This document shows positions 34,260-47,300 of a DNA stretch of 64,000 bases, one piece after another; within the stretch, counting starts at the first letter, position 1; the number at the start of each line of letters is the position of its first letter. Source of the stretch: Acetobacteraceae bacterium H6797. GTDB taxonomy: Bacteria > Pseudomonadota > Alphaproteobacteria > Acetobacterales > Acetobacteraceae. The position numbers and the translations under genes were made by a program. The notes under the pieces were generated by a model that worked only from the letters and a program-made list of their open reading frames with translations, did not search any database and was not told where the DNA came from. The stretch covers positions 310,001-374,000 of the forward strand of contig JADFCQ010000004.1 of NCBI GenBank assembly GCA_015223225.1, read 5' to 3'.

Positions 34260-35372
34260 GTGGCCGATTCTGCGTCCGAAACCCTGCTCGAAACCCCGCT
34301 CGTCGATCTGCATCGCGAGCTTGGCGGCAAGATGGTGCCCTTCGCGGGCTATCTCATGCCCGTCCAGTACACCGCCGGCATCATGGCCGAGCATCTGGGG
34401 ACCCGTGCGGGGGCGGCGCTCTTCGACGTCTCGCATATGGGCCAGGCCGAGCTGGTGGGCGAAGGTGCCGCCGATGCGCTGGAGCGCGTGACGCCGGGCG
34501 ATATCCGCATCCTCAAGCCGGGCAAGCAGAAATACGCCCTGCTGACGACCGACGAGGGCGGCATCCAGGACGATTTCATGGTCGCCAACCTGGGCGACCG
34601 GCTGTTCATCGTGGCCAATGCCAGCCGCAAGGGCCTCGATTTCGACCGTATCGCCAGCGTGTTGCCCCAGGGGCTGCGCCTGCGCCGCCGCGAAGATTGG
34701 GCGCTGCTGGCCTTCCAGGGCCCGAAGGCCGTCGAACTGCTCGCGACGCTCTGCCCCGATGTGAGCGCCATGGGGTTCATGGGCATCATCGAGACGACGC
34801 TCGCGGGCGTGCCGGCCATCATCTCGCGCTCGGGCTATTCGGGCGAGGATGGCGTGGAAATCTCCATCCCGGATGCGGCGGCCGAGAAGGTCGCCCGCGC
34901 GCTGCTGGCCCTGCCCGGCGCCATTCCGGCCGGCCTCGGCGCGCGCGACAGCCTGCGCCTCGAGGCGGGCCTCTGCCTCTATGGCAATGACATCGACGAG
35001 ACGACGAGCCCGGTGGAAGCCAATCTGGTCTGGACCATCGGCAAGCGCCGCCGGACCGAATGGAACTTCCCCGGCGCCGATCGCGTGCGCTCGGAGCTCG
35101 ACAATGGCGTGAAGCGCCTGCGCGTCGGCATCCAGCCGGAAGGCCGTCAGCCGGCCCGCGCGCATACCACCGTCCATGCCGCCGATGGCGCGCAGATCGG
35201 CGAGATCACTTCGGGCGGCTTCGGCCCCTCGGTCAATGGCCCGGTCGCGATGGGTTACGTCGCCCGCGAGCATGCCGCCGATGGCACGCCCCTGACCCTC
35301 ATGGTGCGTGGGAAGCCGCTGGCCGCCCGCGTCGCCCCCATGCCTTTCCATCCCCACCGCTACGTGCGCTGA
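34260..35372 (+). CDS. gcvT: Glycine cleavage system T protein (aminomethyltransferase)
   Basis: GcvT (370 aa) takes the aminomethyl group from lipoyl-H protein, releases ammonia and passes the carbon to tetrahydrofolate. Seen are [24 protein letters not shown] at the N-terminus, [24 protein letters not shown] near 190, and [22 protein letters not shown] near 222 with the catalytic Asp. The start is GTG 34260, supported by GGAGG four bases before it. It is the first gene behind the glycine riboswitch, followed by gcvH and gcvP. Confidence 0.96.
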   Translation: MADSASETLLETPLVDLHRELGGKMVPFAGYLMPVQYTAGIMAEHLGTRAGAALFDVSHMGQAELVGEGAADALERVTPGDIRILKPGKQKYALLTTDEGGIQDDFMVANLGDRLFIVANASRKGLDFDRIASVLPQGLRLRRREDWALLAFQGPKAVELLATLCPDVSAMGFMGIIETTLAGVPAIISRSGYSGEDGVEISIPDAAAEKVARALLALPGAIPAGLGARDSLRLEAGLCLYGNDIDETTSPVEANLVWTIGKRRRTEWNFPGADRVRSELDNGVKRLRVGIQPEGRQPARAHTTVHAADGAQIGEITSGGFGPSVNGPVAMGYVAREHAADGTPLTLMVRGKPLAARVAPMPFHPHRYVR

Positions 35373-35388
35373 ACCAGGAAGCCCTCCC

Positions 35389-35762
35389 ATGGCCCAGATG
35401 AAGTTTTCCAAGGATCACGAATGGGTTCGCCTCGAAGGCGACGTTGCGACCGTCGGCATCACCGACCATGCGCAGACGGCGCTGGGCGACGTGGTGTTCG
35501 TCGACCTCCCCGAGGTCGGCCGCACGGTCGAGACCAATGAGTCCTGCGCGGTGGTCGAGAGCGTGAAGGCGGCGTCGGACGTCTATGCCCCCGTGGCCGG
35601 CACCATCACCGAGGTGAACGAGGCGCTGGGCTCCAACCCCGGCGCGATCAATGCCGACCCGACGGGCGAAGGCTGGTTCTTCAAGATGACGCTGGCCGAT
35701 GCCGGCGAGCTGGACGGGCTGATGGACGAGGCCGCCTATCTGGCCTTCGTGGAGGAGAACGC

Positions 35763-35766
<4 letters not shown>
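35389..35766 (+). CDS. gcvH: Glycine cleavage system H protein (lipoyl carrier)
   Basis: GcvH (125 aa) shuttles the aminomethyl intermediate on a lipoyl arm between P, T and L proteins. The lipoylated lysine is in [18 protein letters not shown] near residue 63. [22 protein letters not shown] at the start and [26 protein letters not shown] at the end match the family. ATG 35389 is used because it sits right before that N-terminus, 16 bases after gcvT. Its stop overlaps the gcvP start by four bases. Confidence 0.97.
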
Positions 35767-38654
<2,888 letters not shown>

Positions 38655-38662
38655 AGGGTGTT

Positions 38663-38711
38663 CCAGGGGCGCTGCCCCTGGACCCCGCTGGGGACGGAAG
38701 CCCGTCCCCAG
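38663..38711. repeat. Pair of perfect hairpins between convergent genes (REP-like)
   Basis: CCAGGGGC-GCT-GCCCCTGG (38663-38681, 8-bp stem) is followed by CTGGGGACGG-AAGC-CCGTCCCCAG (38688-38711, 10-bp stem). There is no T run. The GGGGCGCTGCCCCTGGACCCC style is reminiscent of dispersed extragenic repeats in related GC-rich genomes. It may also act as a two-way terminator for gcvP and the aminotransferase gene. Confidence 0.7.
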
Positions 38712-38724
38712 ACCCCGGCCGGAC

Positions 38725-39897
38725 TTAGACGAGGCGCCGGCAGGTGGTGACGAGCGTTTCGAGCTCGGCTTCCGAATTGTAGTAATGCGGTGAGGCGCGG
38801 AGCAGCACCGGCAGAGCGCGGGCCGTCGCATCCAGCAAAGTGCTGGAGGGGGACGAGGCGCTCACGTTGATCCCTTCTTCGGCGAGTTTCTGCTTCGCGG
38901 CTTCGGCGGTTATGCCGGGCAGCGAGAAGGTGACGATGGCGGCCGGGTTCGGGCCGAGATCGTAGACCTGCGCGCCGGGGACGGTCAGCAGTTGCTCGCG
39001 CAGCGAGGCGCCGAGGGCGCGGCAGCGGGCTTCGATCTCCTCCATACCAATGGCCAGCGCATAATCCACGGCGGCGCCGAGGCCGAGATTGGCGGCGTAG
39101 TTCTTCTCCCAGGTTTCGAAACGCTTCGCGTCGGGGCGGAGCGTGTAGCGGTCGGGCGCCGTCCAGGGGGCGGCCGAGTGGTCGATCATGGGCGGGTGCA
39201 GCGTCTCGAGCATCGCGCGGCGGACGTAGAGGAAGCCGGTGCCGCGCGGGCCGCGGAGGAATTTGCGGCCCGTGGCGGACAGCATGTCGCAGCCGAGTTC
39301 CTCGACATCCACGACCATCTGGCCCACCGCCTGGCAGGCATCGAGCAGATAGGGGATGCCGTGCTTCCGCGCGATGCGGCCCACGGCGGCGGCGGGGTTG
39401 GTCAAGCCGCCATTGGTGGGGACCCAGGTGATGGCGATGAGCTTCACCCGCTCGTCGATCATGCGCTCCAGCGCGGCAGGGTCGAGCACGCCGTTCTCGT
39501 CATCGGGGATGACCTCGATGACCGCGCCTTTCTGCTGGGCGATTTGCAGGAAGGCGACGTAGTTCGCGGCGTATTCGGCCCGGGCGGTGAGGATGCGGTC
39601 GCCGGGGGCGAAGGGCAGGCCGTAGAAGGCCATCTGCCAGGAGACGGTGGCATTCTGAGTGAGCGCGATTTCGGCAGGCGTCGCGTTGATGAGGCGGGCG
39701 ATGCTCTCGTAGATGGCCTGGACGCGGGGCGCGGCCTCGTTCGCGGCCTCGTAGCCGCCGATGACGGCCTCGCGGCGCAGATGGGCGATGGTGGTCTCGA
39801 TGACCGGGTTGGGCATGAGCGCCGCGCCGGCATTGTTCAGGTGGATGCGGTGGGTGACGCCCGGGGTTTCGGCGCGGAGATGGTCGAGATGGATCAC
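38725..39897 (-). CDS. Aminotransferase class V, cysteine desulfurase-like
   Basis: This 390-aa PLP enzyme belongs to fold type I class V. Seen are HLNNAGAALMP near the start, LTQNATVSWQMAFYG near 85, DACQAVGQMVVDVEELGCDML near 190, the PLP lysine in SATGRKFLRGPRGTGFLYV near 215, and a C-terminal domain. It resembles the isopenicillin-N epimerase/ergothioneine lyase-like group more than IscS, since the catalytic Cys loop of desulfurases is absent; the reaction is unknown. GTG 39897 is chosen because AAGGAGG lies seven bases before it, stronger than any upstream in-frame start. It is divergent from the ECF sigma factor gene. Confidence 0.85.
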   Translation of the reverse strand: MIHLDHLRAETPGVTHRIHLNNAGAALMPNPVIETTIAHLRREAVIGGYEAANEAAPRVQAIYESIARLINATPAEIALTQNATVSWQMAFYGLPFAPGDRILTARAEYAANYVAFLQIAQQKGAVIEVIPDDENGVLDPAALERMIDERVKLIAITWVPTNGGLTNPAAAVGRIARKHGIPYLLDACQAVGQMVVDVEELGCDMLSATGRKFLRGPRGTGFLYVRRAMLETLHPPMIDHSAAPWTAPDRYTLRPDAKRFETWEKNYAANLGLGAAVDYALAIGMEEIEARCRALGASLREQLLTVPGAQVYDLGPNPAAIVTFSLPGITAEAAKQKLAEEGINVSASSPSSTLLDATARALPVLLRASPHYYNSEAELETLVTTCRRLV

Positions 39898-40033
39898 GCT
39901 GGGCCCTCCTTGGCGATGCGCGATCCTCGCTGGCGGGGTCGCGCCCTCCAAGGCGAGCGAGGGCTCACGTTTTCGTGATAGATTATTTTCATGGGGCCAC
40001 CACATCCGCAGCGTATCTCGCCTGGATGACCCG

Positions 40034-40681
40034 ATGCCCATCGCCCTGACCCTCCCGATGCCGCCGGCCAAGACCCTCGCCCGCGAGGCGGCCGAGGCCG
40101 CGCCGGGCAGCCGCGACCGCGCCGCCGCGGGCGATGCGGCCTTGCTGGCCTGGACCGTGGGGGGCGACCGGCTGGCCTTCGATGCGCTGGCGGGGCGGCA
40201 TCTGCATCGGCTGCACCGGCTCGCGCTGCGCATCCTGGGCGATGCGGCCGAGGCGGAGGACGTGACGCAGGATGCGATGCTGCGGGCCTGGGAAGCGGCG
40301 GCGGATTACGACGCCTCGCGCGGGGCCGTGGGCACCTGGCTGCAGCGCATTCTGGTGAACCGGGCGATCGACAGGCTCAGGCGGCGGGGGCGGCAGCCGA
40401 CGGTGCCGATGGAATGGGCCGAGGCGGTGCCTGATGACGGGCCGGGCGCCGAGGAGGAGCTTCAGCACGCGCAGGAAGCGGCGCTGCTGCGCCAGGCGAT
40501 GGAGCATCTGCCCGCGCGGCAGCGGGCGGCCATCGCGCTGGCCTATGAACAGGGGTTGAGCGGGGCGGAGGCGGCGGCGGCGCTCGATGTCTCCGCGCGC
40601 GGGCTCGAGGGATTGCTGCATCGCGCGCGGCAGGCGCTGGCCGGGAGGCTCGGCGGCTTGCTGGGGCGCGAGGGAGGTTGA
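40034..40681 (+). CDS. ECF RNA polymerase sigma factor
   Basis: This 215-aa sigma-70 family protein of the ECF type has region 2 (about 52-115; FDALAGRHLHRLHRLALRIL then GDAAEAEDVTQDAMLRAWEA and RGAVGTWLQRILVNRAIDRLRRR) and region 4 (about 152-205; LRQAMEHLPARQRAAIALAYEQGLSGAEAAAALDVSARGLEGLLHRAR). No region 3 is present. The N-terminal 45 residues are variable. The gene lies at the head of a block: sigma, small membrane protein, CnrX-like sensor, then RND efflux genes, closely resembling the CnrH unit. The ATG start is chosen from the end of the upstream in-frame run; the ribosome site is weak. Confidence 0.9.
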   Translation: MPIALTLPMPPAKTLAREAAEAAPGSRDRAAAGDAALLAWTVGGDRLAFDALAGRHLHRLHRLALRILGDAAEAEDVTQDAMLRAWEAAADYDASRGAVGTWLQRILVNRAIDRLRRRGRQPTVPMEWAEAVPDDGPGAEEELQHAQEAALLRQAMEHLPARQRAAIALAYEQGLSGAEAAAALDVSARGLEGLLHRARQALAGRLGGLLGREGG

Positions 40682-40682
40682 G

Positions 40683-40973
40683 ATGAATGACGAGAAGCTC
40701 GACGCGCTGCTGAAGCGCGCCCTGCCCGAGCCCGACCCGGCCGCGACGGCGCGGATGCGCGCGCGGCTGGCGGCCGAGATCGCGCGGCGGCCCATGCCGG
40801 GTGGCGGCACCTCCTTCTGGCAGCGCATTCTGCCGGCAGGCTGCGGGGCGCTGGGCATGGCGGCGATCTGCGCCTTCTGGCTTGTACATACGAAACCCGC
40901 GCCGGTGGCCGAGAGTTCGGCCGACGTGCTGAGCGTGGTTTCCGCCCTGCCCTTCAGCGAGGATAATCTGTGA
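40683..40973 (+). CDS. Small single-span membrane protein, candidate anti-sigma factor
   Basis: This 96-aa protein starts one base after the sigma factor stop, with GGGAGG in the sigma gene's last codons as its ribosome site. It has a cytoplasmic N-terminal part of about 45 residues rich in charged helices (NDEKLDALLKRALPEPDPAA then TARMRARLAAEIARR), one membrane span (about 51-67, LPAGCGALGMAAICAFWLV) and a short periplasmic tail. This matches the plan of CnrY/NccY anti-sigma proteins, which are small, single-span and sequence-variable. No zinc-type HxxxCxxC motif is present. The assignment rests on size, topology and position. Confidence 0.65.
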   Translation: MNDEKLDALLKRALPEPDPAATARMRARLAAEIARRPMPGGGTSFWQRILPAGCGALGMAAICAFWLVHTKPAPVAESSADVLSVVSALPFSEDNL

Positions 40974-41419
40974 GGTTTTCGAGGAGCGTCTTCTGGCGCG
41001 TGGTGCTCGGCGCCTCGCTGATGCTCAACATCGCCCTCATCGCGGACAAGGCGGTGCATGAGGCGCGGCCGGCCCAGCCGGGGCGCGAGCGGGGGCTGAA
41101 CGGGATGCTGGCGCGGATGGAGGCGAGCCTGCCGGAGGCCGACCGCACCCGCTTCCGCGCGGGGATGGAACGGCAGCGGGATCGGTACCTCCCGGCACTG
41201 GAGGCGATGCGCGCGGCGCGGCCGGCGGTGGATCAGGCGGTGCGGCAATCGCCCTTCGACCCGGAGAAGCTGCGCTCGGCCTCGGCGGCCTGGGCGGATC
41301 GCTGGCACGAATTCAGCATCCGCTATGGCGAAGCCGTGGCTGAGGCGTTGAAGGATATCTCGCCGGAAGGCCGGGCCGCCCTCGCCCGCGCCGACCAGCC
41401 CCCCGCTCAACAGAAGTGA
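40970..41419 (+). CDS. Periplasmic metal-sensor protein, CnrX/Metal_resist family
   Basis: This 149-aa protein has an N-terminal hydrophobic anchor (VFWRVVLGASLMLNIALIADKA) and a mature region of long helices: LNGMLARMEASLPEADRTRFRAGMERQRDRYLPALEAMRAARPAVDQAV, then SPFDPEKLRSASAAWADRWHEF and DISPEGRAALARA. The RxxLEAMRxARxxVxxAxxxxPFDxxxLxxA pattern is that of the Metal_resist/CnrX-like superfamily. Of the metal-binding residues used by CnrX, only scattered His (His30, one in DRWHEF) and Met are visible, so ligand and metal are uncertain. GTG 40970 overlaps the stop of the preceding gene (GTGA). Confidence 0.8.
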   Translation: MRFSRSVFWRVVLGASLMLNIALIADKAVHEARPAQPGRERGLNGMLARMEASLPEADRTRFRAGMERQRDRYLPALEAMRAARPAVDQAVRQSPFDPEKLRSASAAWADRWHEFSIRYGEAVAEALKDISPEGRAALARADQPPAQQK

Positions 41420-41432
41420 CCCGCCGGCTCTC

Positions 41433-42839
41433 ATGACACGATCTTCCCTGTTGGGCCCTCTTCCGGGACTCTCGCGCCGGGCCATTGCCACCCTGCCGCT
41501 GCTGGGCCTCGCCGCCTGCGCCTTCAAGCCGGCCGGGACGGCGAGCGGCATCGCGACCCCTGCCCGTTTCGACGCGGCCGACCCCCTGGCGCCCGCGCGC
41601 TGGCCGGCGCCTTCCTGGTGGCATGGTTTCGGCTCGGGCGAGCTGGATCAGCTCATGGCGCTCGCGCTGCGGGGCAATACCGATATCGCGGTGGCCGTCG
41701 CGCGGATGCGCCAGGCTGATGCGCAGGTGCGGATCGCGGGCGGGGCGCTGTTGCCGACGGCCGATCTCAGCCTCGGCGGCCAGAGGGCGCAGGCCCGGAA
41801 CCAGCGCACAAGCAACAGCTTCTCGGCGCAGGTCTCGGCGAGCTACGAAATCGATTTCTGGGGCAAGAACGCGAATAATCTCGAAGCCGCGCGGCGTTCG
41901 GCGGCGGCCAGCGCCTATAACGCGGCGGCGGTGATGCTGACCGTGCAGGCCTCGGTGGCGACCACCTATTTCACCCTGCTCGGCTCGCAGGAGCAGTTGG
42001 CGATCGGGCAGGACAATCTGGCCATCGCGGAGCGGAGCCTGAGCATCCTGCGCAGCCGGCGGCAATTCGGCACGGCGACGGGGCTCGATCTGGCGCAGCA
42101 GGAGACGGTGGCGGCGCAGCAGCGGGCGAATATTCCGGGGCTGATCCGCACCGTGGAGCAGAATCGCACGGCGCTGGCGACGCTGACGGGCCAGGTGCCG
42201 CAGCAGGTGCATCCGCAGGGCGGCGGGTTCAACGAGATCACCGTGCCGGAGATCGCACCAGGGCAGCCGGCGGAGTTGCTGGCGCGGCGGCCGGACGTGC
42301 TGGCGGCGGAGGCCAATCTGGCGGCGGCGCAGGCGGATATCGCGGCGGCGCGGGCGGCGCTCTTTCCGAGCCTGACGCTGGATCTCTCGGCGGGCTTCTC
42401 GGCCTCGCGCCTCGCCTCGCTGATGCGGCCGGAGAGCCAGTTGTTCAGCCTCGCGGGGAGCGTGTTGCAGCCGATTTTCCGAGGCGGCGCGCTGCGGGGC
42501 GCGGTGCAGCTTTCCCAGGCCCAGGCGGAGGAACTGCTGGCGAGCTATCGCGCGGCGATCATCGCGGCGCTGGTCGATGTGGAGGACAGCCTGACGGGGC
42601 TGAACCGCTCCACCGAACAGACCGAGTTGCAGCGCGCGGCGGTGGAGAGCGCCCAGCGGGCCTTCACCATCGCCGAGGCGCAGTTCCGGGCGGGAACCAT
42701 CGACCTGCTCACCCTGCTGAACACGCAGCAGACGCTTTTCTCGGTGCGCAACAGCCTGATCGCGGCGCGGCTGGAGCGGCTTTCTTCCGCCGTTTCGCTG
42801 TTCAGGGCGCTGGGCGGCGGCTGGGTGCCCCAGCCATGA
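41433..42839 (+). CDS. Outer-membrane efflux lipoprotein, NodT/OprM family
   Basis: This 468-aa protein is the outer-membrane channel of a tripartite RND exporter. It has a lipobox (PLLGLAACAF, near residue 29), then two repeated OEP domains. Seen are the NodT signatures PSWWHGFGSGELDQLMALALRGN near 60, YEIDFWGKNANNLEAARRSAAAS near 138, the second-repeat PGQPAELLARRPDVLAAEANLAAA near 276, and TIDLLTLLNTQQTLFSVRNSL near 430. The gene starts 13 bases after the sensor gene and is followed by the adaptor gene 61 bases later. Confidence 0.95.
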   Translation: MTRSSLLGPLPGLSRRAIATLPLLGLAACAFKPAGTASGIATPARFDAADPLAPARWPAPSWWHGFGSGELDQLMALALRGNTDIAVAVARMRQADAQVRIAGGALLPTADLSLGGQRAQARNQRTSNSFSAQVSASYEIDFWGKNANNLEAARRSAAASAYNAAAVMLTVQASVATTYFTLLGSQEQLAIGQDNLAIAERSLSILRSRRQFGTATGLDLAQQETVAAQQRANIPGLIRTVEQNRTALATLTGQVPQQVHPQGGGFNEITVPEIAPGQPAELLARRPDVLAAEANLAAAQADIAAARAALFPSLTLDLSAGFSASRLASLMRPESQLFSLAGSVLQPIFRGGALRGAVQLSQAQAEELLASYRAAIIAALVDVEDSLTGLNRSTEQTELQRAAVESAQRAFTIAEAQFRAGTIDLLTLLNTQQTLFSVRNSLIAARLERLSSAVSLFRALGGGWVPQP

Positions 42840-42900
42840 AGAATCCAGCCATGACGAATGATGCCATGACGAATTTCTTTGCCCCTGGGGTTATCGACGC

Positions 42901-44325
42901 ATGAAGAAGGCCGTTTTCCTGGTGCTGGGGCTCGCCTTGCTGGCCGTGGGCGCCTGGCGCTGGCAGATGGGGCAATGGCCCACGCCCGCCGCCGTCACGG
43001 CCTGGTGGAATGGCGATGCGGGTGCGGCCCAGCAGCGGACGGGTGCGGGCCCCAATGCGAGTGGCGGCGGGCAGCGCGGGGCGCGGGGCGGCGGGCCGAG
43101 CGCCACGCCGCTACCCGTGACAACGGCCGTCGCCGAGCGGAAGGACGTGCCGGTGATCCTGGACGCGCTGGGCACGGTGCAGGCCTATGCGACGGTGACG
43201 GTGCGCGCGCAGGTCTCGGGCACGCTGCTCGAAGTGCCCTTCAAGGAAGGCCAGGAGGTCAAGAAGGGCGACGTGCTCGCGCGGATCGATGCGCGCACCT
43301 ATCAGGCGGCGCTCGACCAGGCCAAGGCGAGCAAGGCGCAGCTCGAAGCGCAGCTGGCGAATGCGCGGCTCGATCTCCGGCGTTATGTGGCGCTGGCGCG
43401 CGCCGATGGCGTGACGCAGCAGCAGGCCGATACGCAGCGCGCGACGGTCGCGCAGTTGGAGGCCCAGGTGCAGGCGGCGCAGGCGCAGATCGACAGCGCG
43501 CAGACGCAGCTCGACTACACGACCATCCGCTCGCCCATCGACGGGCGGGTGGGGCTGCGGCAGGTCGATGCGGGCAATCTGGTTTCCTCCGGCGATACGA
43601 CGGGGCTCGTGACCATCACGCAGCTTCGGCCCATCGCCATCACCTTCACCCTGCCGCAGCAGGAATTGCCGCGCGTGCTGACCGCCTTGCAGGCCGGGAC
43701 GGTGCCGGTGGATGCGCTGGTGCGGGGCGAGCATGGGCAGGTGGCCAAGGGCACGGTGGAGACGGTCGACAATCTCGTCGACAGCACCACGGGCACCATC
43801 AAGCTGAAGGCGCGGTTCGAGAATACCTCGAGCCAGCTCTGGCCCGGCGCCTTCGTGAATGTGCGGGTGCAGGTGGAGGTGCTGAAGCAGGTGCTGGTGA
43901 TCCCGCTCGTGGCCGTGCAGCGGGGGCCGAACGGTGCCTTCGCCTTCGTGGTGCAGCCGGATATGACGGTGCGCCAGGCGCCGCTGACGCTGGGCACGCT
44001 GACGGCCGATAGCGCCGTGGTGCAGGGCGGGCTCAATCCGGGGGATCGCGTGGTGAGTTCCGGCGCGCTGCGGCTCTTCGACGGCTCGCGCGTGGCCCTT
44101 GCCGAGGGCGAGGCGCCAGTGACGGGTGGCGTGACGGGCGGCACCCGGCCGGCGCGGCCCGCCGGCATGGGCCAGGGCTCGGGCGTGCCGGGTGCGGGCG
44201 ACGGGCAGCGCGTGCGTGGCGACCGGCGCGGGGAGAATGGCGAGGGCGGGTTCCGCCGGCCGCCTTCGGGCTCGCAGCCTTCCGGTGAGGGCGGGCAGCC
44301 GCCCAGCCGGAGCCCGGCGCCGTGA
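42901..44325 (+). CDS. mdtA: RND efflux membrane fusion protein, MdtA type
   Basis: This 474-aa periplasmic adaptor links RND pumps to the outer-membrane channel. It has an N-terminal anchor (VFLVLGLALLAVGAWRWQM), a Gly/Ala-rich stretch, then the barrel-sandwich half-motif VSGTLLEVPFKEGQEVKKGDVLARID, a coiled-coil hairpin (about 140-200), and RSPIDGRVGLRQVDAGNLVSSGD with TITQLRPIAITFTLPQQELP, which is the MdtA signature. The last 85 residues are a low-complexity Gly/Arg/Pro/Ser tail. Its stop overlaps the GTG start of the first RND pump gene by four bases, so they are translated together. Confidence 0.93.
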   Translation: MKKAVFLVLGLALLAVGAWRWQMGQWPTPAAVTAWWNGDAGAAQQRTGAGPNASGGGQRGARGGGPSATPLPVTTAVAERKDVPVILDALGTVQAYATVTVRAQVSGTLLEVPFKEGQEVKKGDVLARIDARTYQAALDQAKASKAQLEAQLANARLDLRRYVALARADGVTQQQADTQRATVAQLEAQVQAAQAQIDSAQTQLDYTTIRSPIDGRVGLRQVDAGNLVSSGDTTGLVTITQLRPIAITFTLPQQELPRVLTALQAGTVPVDALVRGEHGQVAKGTVETVDNLVDSTTGTIKLKARFENTSSQLWPGAFVNVRVQVEVLKQVLVIPLVAVQRGPNGAFAFVVQPDMTVRQAPLTLGTLTADSAVVQGGLNPGDRVVSSGALRLFDGSRVALAEGEAPVTGGVTGGTRPARPAGMGQGSGVPGAGDGQRVRGDRRGENGEGGFRRPPSGSQPSGEGGQPPSRSPAP

Positions 44326-47300
44326 ACGTCTCGGCACCTTTCATCGCACGGCCGATCGCAACCGCGCTGCTTTCCATCGCACTGCTGCTGACCGGGCTCT
44401 ACGGCTACTGGAAATTGCCCGTCTCGGCGCTGCCGGAGGTGGATTTCCCGACCATCGAGGTGAGCACCACCCTGCCCGGCGCCTCGCCCGAGACCATGTC
44501 GCTCATCGTGACCGCACCGCTGGAGCGGCAGCTCGCGCAGATCGCGGGGCTGACCGATGTGAGTTCCGTGAGCGGGCCGGGGACGAGCCGGATCACGCTG
44601 CAATTCCGGCTCGACCGGAATATCGACAATGCGGCGCAGGACGTGCAGGCGGCGATCAACGCGGCGCGCGGCACTTTGCCCTCCACCCTGCCCTATCCGC
44701 CAACCTATGCGAAGGTGAACCCGGCCGATCCGCCGATCATCACCCTCGCCCTCACCTCCGACACCGCGCCGCTGACCGCGCTCTCGGACGCGGCCGATAC
44801 GCTGCTGGCGCAGAAGCTCAGCCAAGTCTCGGGCGTGGGGCGCGTGCTGGTGCAGGGGAATATGCGCCCCGCGCTGCGGCTGCGCGTGGACCCGGCGCGG
44901 CTCGCAGCCTATGGGCTGACGCTGGCGCAGGTGCGCACGGCGATCACCTCGAACAATTCCGCCTCGCCCAAGGGCAGCCTCGACGGGCCGCGCCAGGCCT
45001 CGACGGTGCTGGCGAATGACCAGCTGACGACGCCGCAGGATTTCGCCGATCTCGTGCTCGCCTGGAACAATGGTGCGCCGGTCAGGTTGCGCGATGTCGG
45101 CGAGGCGAGCCGGGACCTGGAGAATAATCGCAACGGCGCCTGGTATGACGGGCATCCGGCCGTGCTGCTCGACGTGCAGCGGCAGCCGGGGGCGAATATC
45201 GTGGCGACCGTGCAGGGCGTGCGCGACCAGCTCTCGATGCTGGAGGCCTCGCTGCCGGCGGGGTTCAAGCTGGCCGTCGTCGCGGACCGGACCGGCACGA
45301 TCAAAGCCAGCGTGCATGATGTGCAATTCACCCTGGCGCTCTCGGTGGCGCTGGTGGTGATGGTGATCTTTCTTTTTCTGCGGAATGTACGCGCGACGAT
45401 CATTCCCGGCGTTTCGCTGCCGCTTTCCATCATCGGCACTTTCGGGGTGATGGCGCTCTTCGGCTTCTCGCTCGACAATCTTTCGCTGATGGCGCTGACC
45501 ATCGCGACGGGGTTCATCGTCGATGATGCCATCGTCATGATCGAGAATATCGTTCGCCTCATGGAAGAGGGGAAGAAGCCGCTGCAGGCCGCCTATGAGG
45601 GCGCGAAGCAGATCGGCTTCACCATCGTCTCGCTCACCGTCTCGCTCATCGCCGTCTTCATCCCGCTGCTTTTCATGTCGGGCGTGGTGGGGCGGCTGTT
45701 CCAGGAATTCGCGCTGACCATGACCATCGCGGTCGTGGTCTCGATGGTGGTGTCGCTGACGCTGACGCCGATGATGTGCGCGCTGATGCTGCGCGAGGGC
45801 GAGGACCGGCGGGCGAACCGCATGACGGCCTGGTTCGAGCACGGGTTCGAGGCGATGCGCCGCGGCTATGGGCGCAGCCTCGGCGTGGTGCTGCGGCATC
45901 AGGGGCTGACGCTGCTGGTGGCGGCGGCGACGCTCGCGGGGACCATCGGGCTCTATGTGATCGTGCCCAAGGGCTTCCTGCCGGAGCAGGATACGGGCTT
46001 CATCCAGGCGAGCATCGAGGGGCCGCAGGACGTCTCCTTCACCCGCATGGCCGAGATCACGCGGCTGGTGGCCGAGGCCGCGCGGCGGGACCCGGATGTG
46101 ACGGCGGTGACGACGGTGGCCGGTGCGGGGGCGGTGAACCCGACGCAGAATATCGCCTCCATGTCGCTCGTGCTGCGGCCGCGCGACGAGCGGGTGGCCG
46201 ATGCGCGGGCCATCGTGGAGCGGATGCAGCCGGTGGTGGATGCGGTGCCGGGAGCGATGGTGCGCCTGCGGCCGGTGCAGGATATCCAGATCGGCGCCAA
46301 GGCCTCGACCAACCAGTTCCAATACACCATCACCGAGAGCGACCCGGCGGTGCTTGCCGAATGGGCGCCCAAGCTGGAGCAGCGGTTGGCCGAACTGCCG
46401 CAGATCCGCGCGCTGACCACCGACCGGCGGGATGCCGGGCTGCGCGTGACGGTGGATGTGGATCGGGGGCGGGCCGGGCGGCTCGGCGTCACCATGCAGG
46501 TGATCGACGATGCGCTCTACGACGCTTTCGGGCAGCGCCAAGTTTCGACCATCTATGCGCAGAACAACCAGTATCGCGTGGTGCTGGAGGCCGATCCCTC
46601 ATTGCAGTTGGACCCGGCCAACGTCGCGCAGATCCGCGTGATGGGCTCGGGCACGACGCCGGTGCCGCTGGGCGAGGTGGCGACCATCGGGCGCTCGCGC
46701 GGGCCGCTGACGGTAACGAAGCAGAACCAGTTCCCCGCTGTCACCATCGGCTTCGACCTGGCGCATGGCTATTCGCTCGGCCATGCCGTGGAGGCGATCA
46801 GGACGGCGGAGCGGGAGATGGGGATGCCGGCGAGCATCCGGGGCAGCTTCACCGGCGATGCGGCGGAGTTCCAGAACTCGCTCTCCAACTCGCCCTGGCT
46901 GATCCTGGCGGCGGTGATCGTCATCTACATCACGCTCGGCGTGCTCTATGAGAGCGCGGTCCATCCGGTGACCATTCTCTCCACCCTGCCCTCGGCCGGT
47001 ATCGGCGCGCTGCTGGCGCTTTGGGGCGCGGGGCTGGATCTCTCGGTCGTGGGGCTCATCGGCATCGTGCTGCTGATGGGCATCGTAAAGAAGAACGCGA
47101 TCATGATGATCGACTTCGCCATCGAGGCGCGGCGCGATCATGGGCTGGAACCGCAGGCGGCGATCACGGAAGCCTGCCTGCTGCGCTTCCGCCCGATCAT
47201 GATGACGACCATGGCGGCGCTGCTGGGCGCGGTGCCGCTGGTGGTGGAGAGCGGCACGGGCTCGGAACTGCGCTTTCCGCTCGGCGTCTCGGTGATCGGC

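Noticed and set aside
43515..46541. 1008-codon open frame on the minus strand opposite mdtA and mdtB
   Set aside because: Shadow with Arg/His-rich composition; the opposite strand encodes an intact adaptor and pump.
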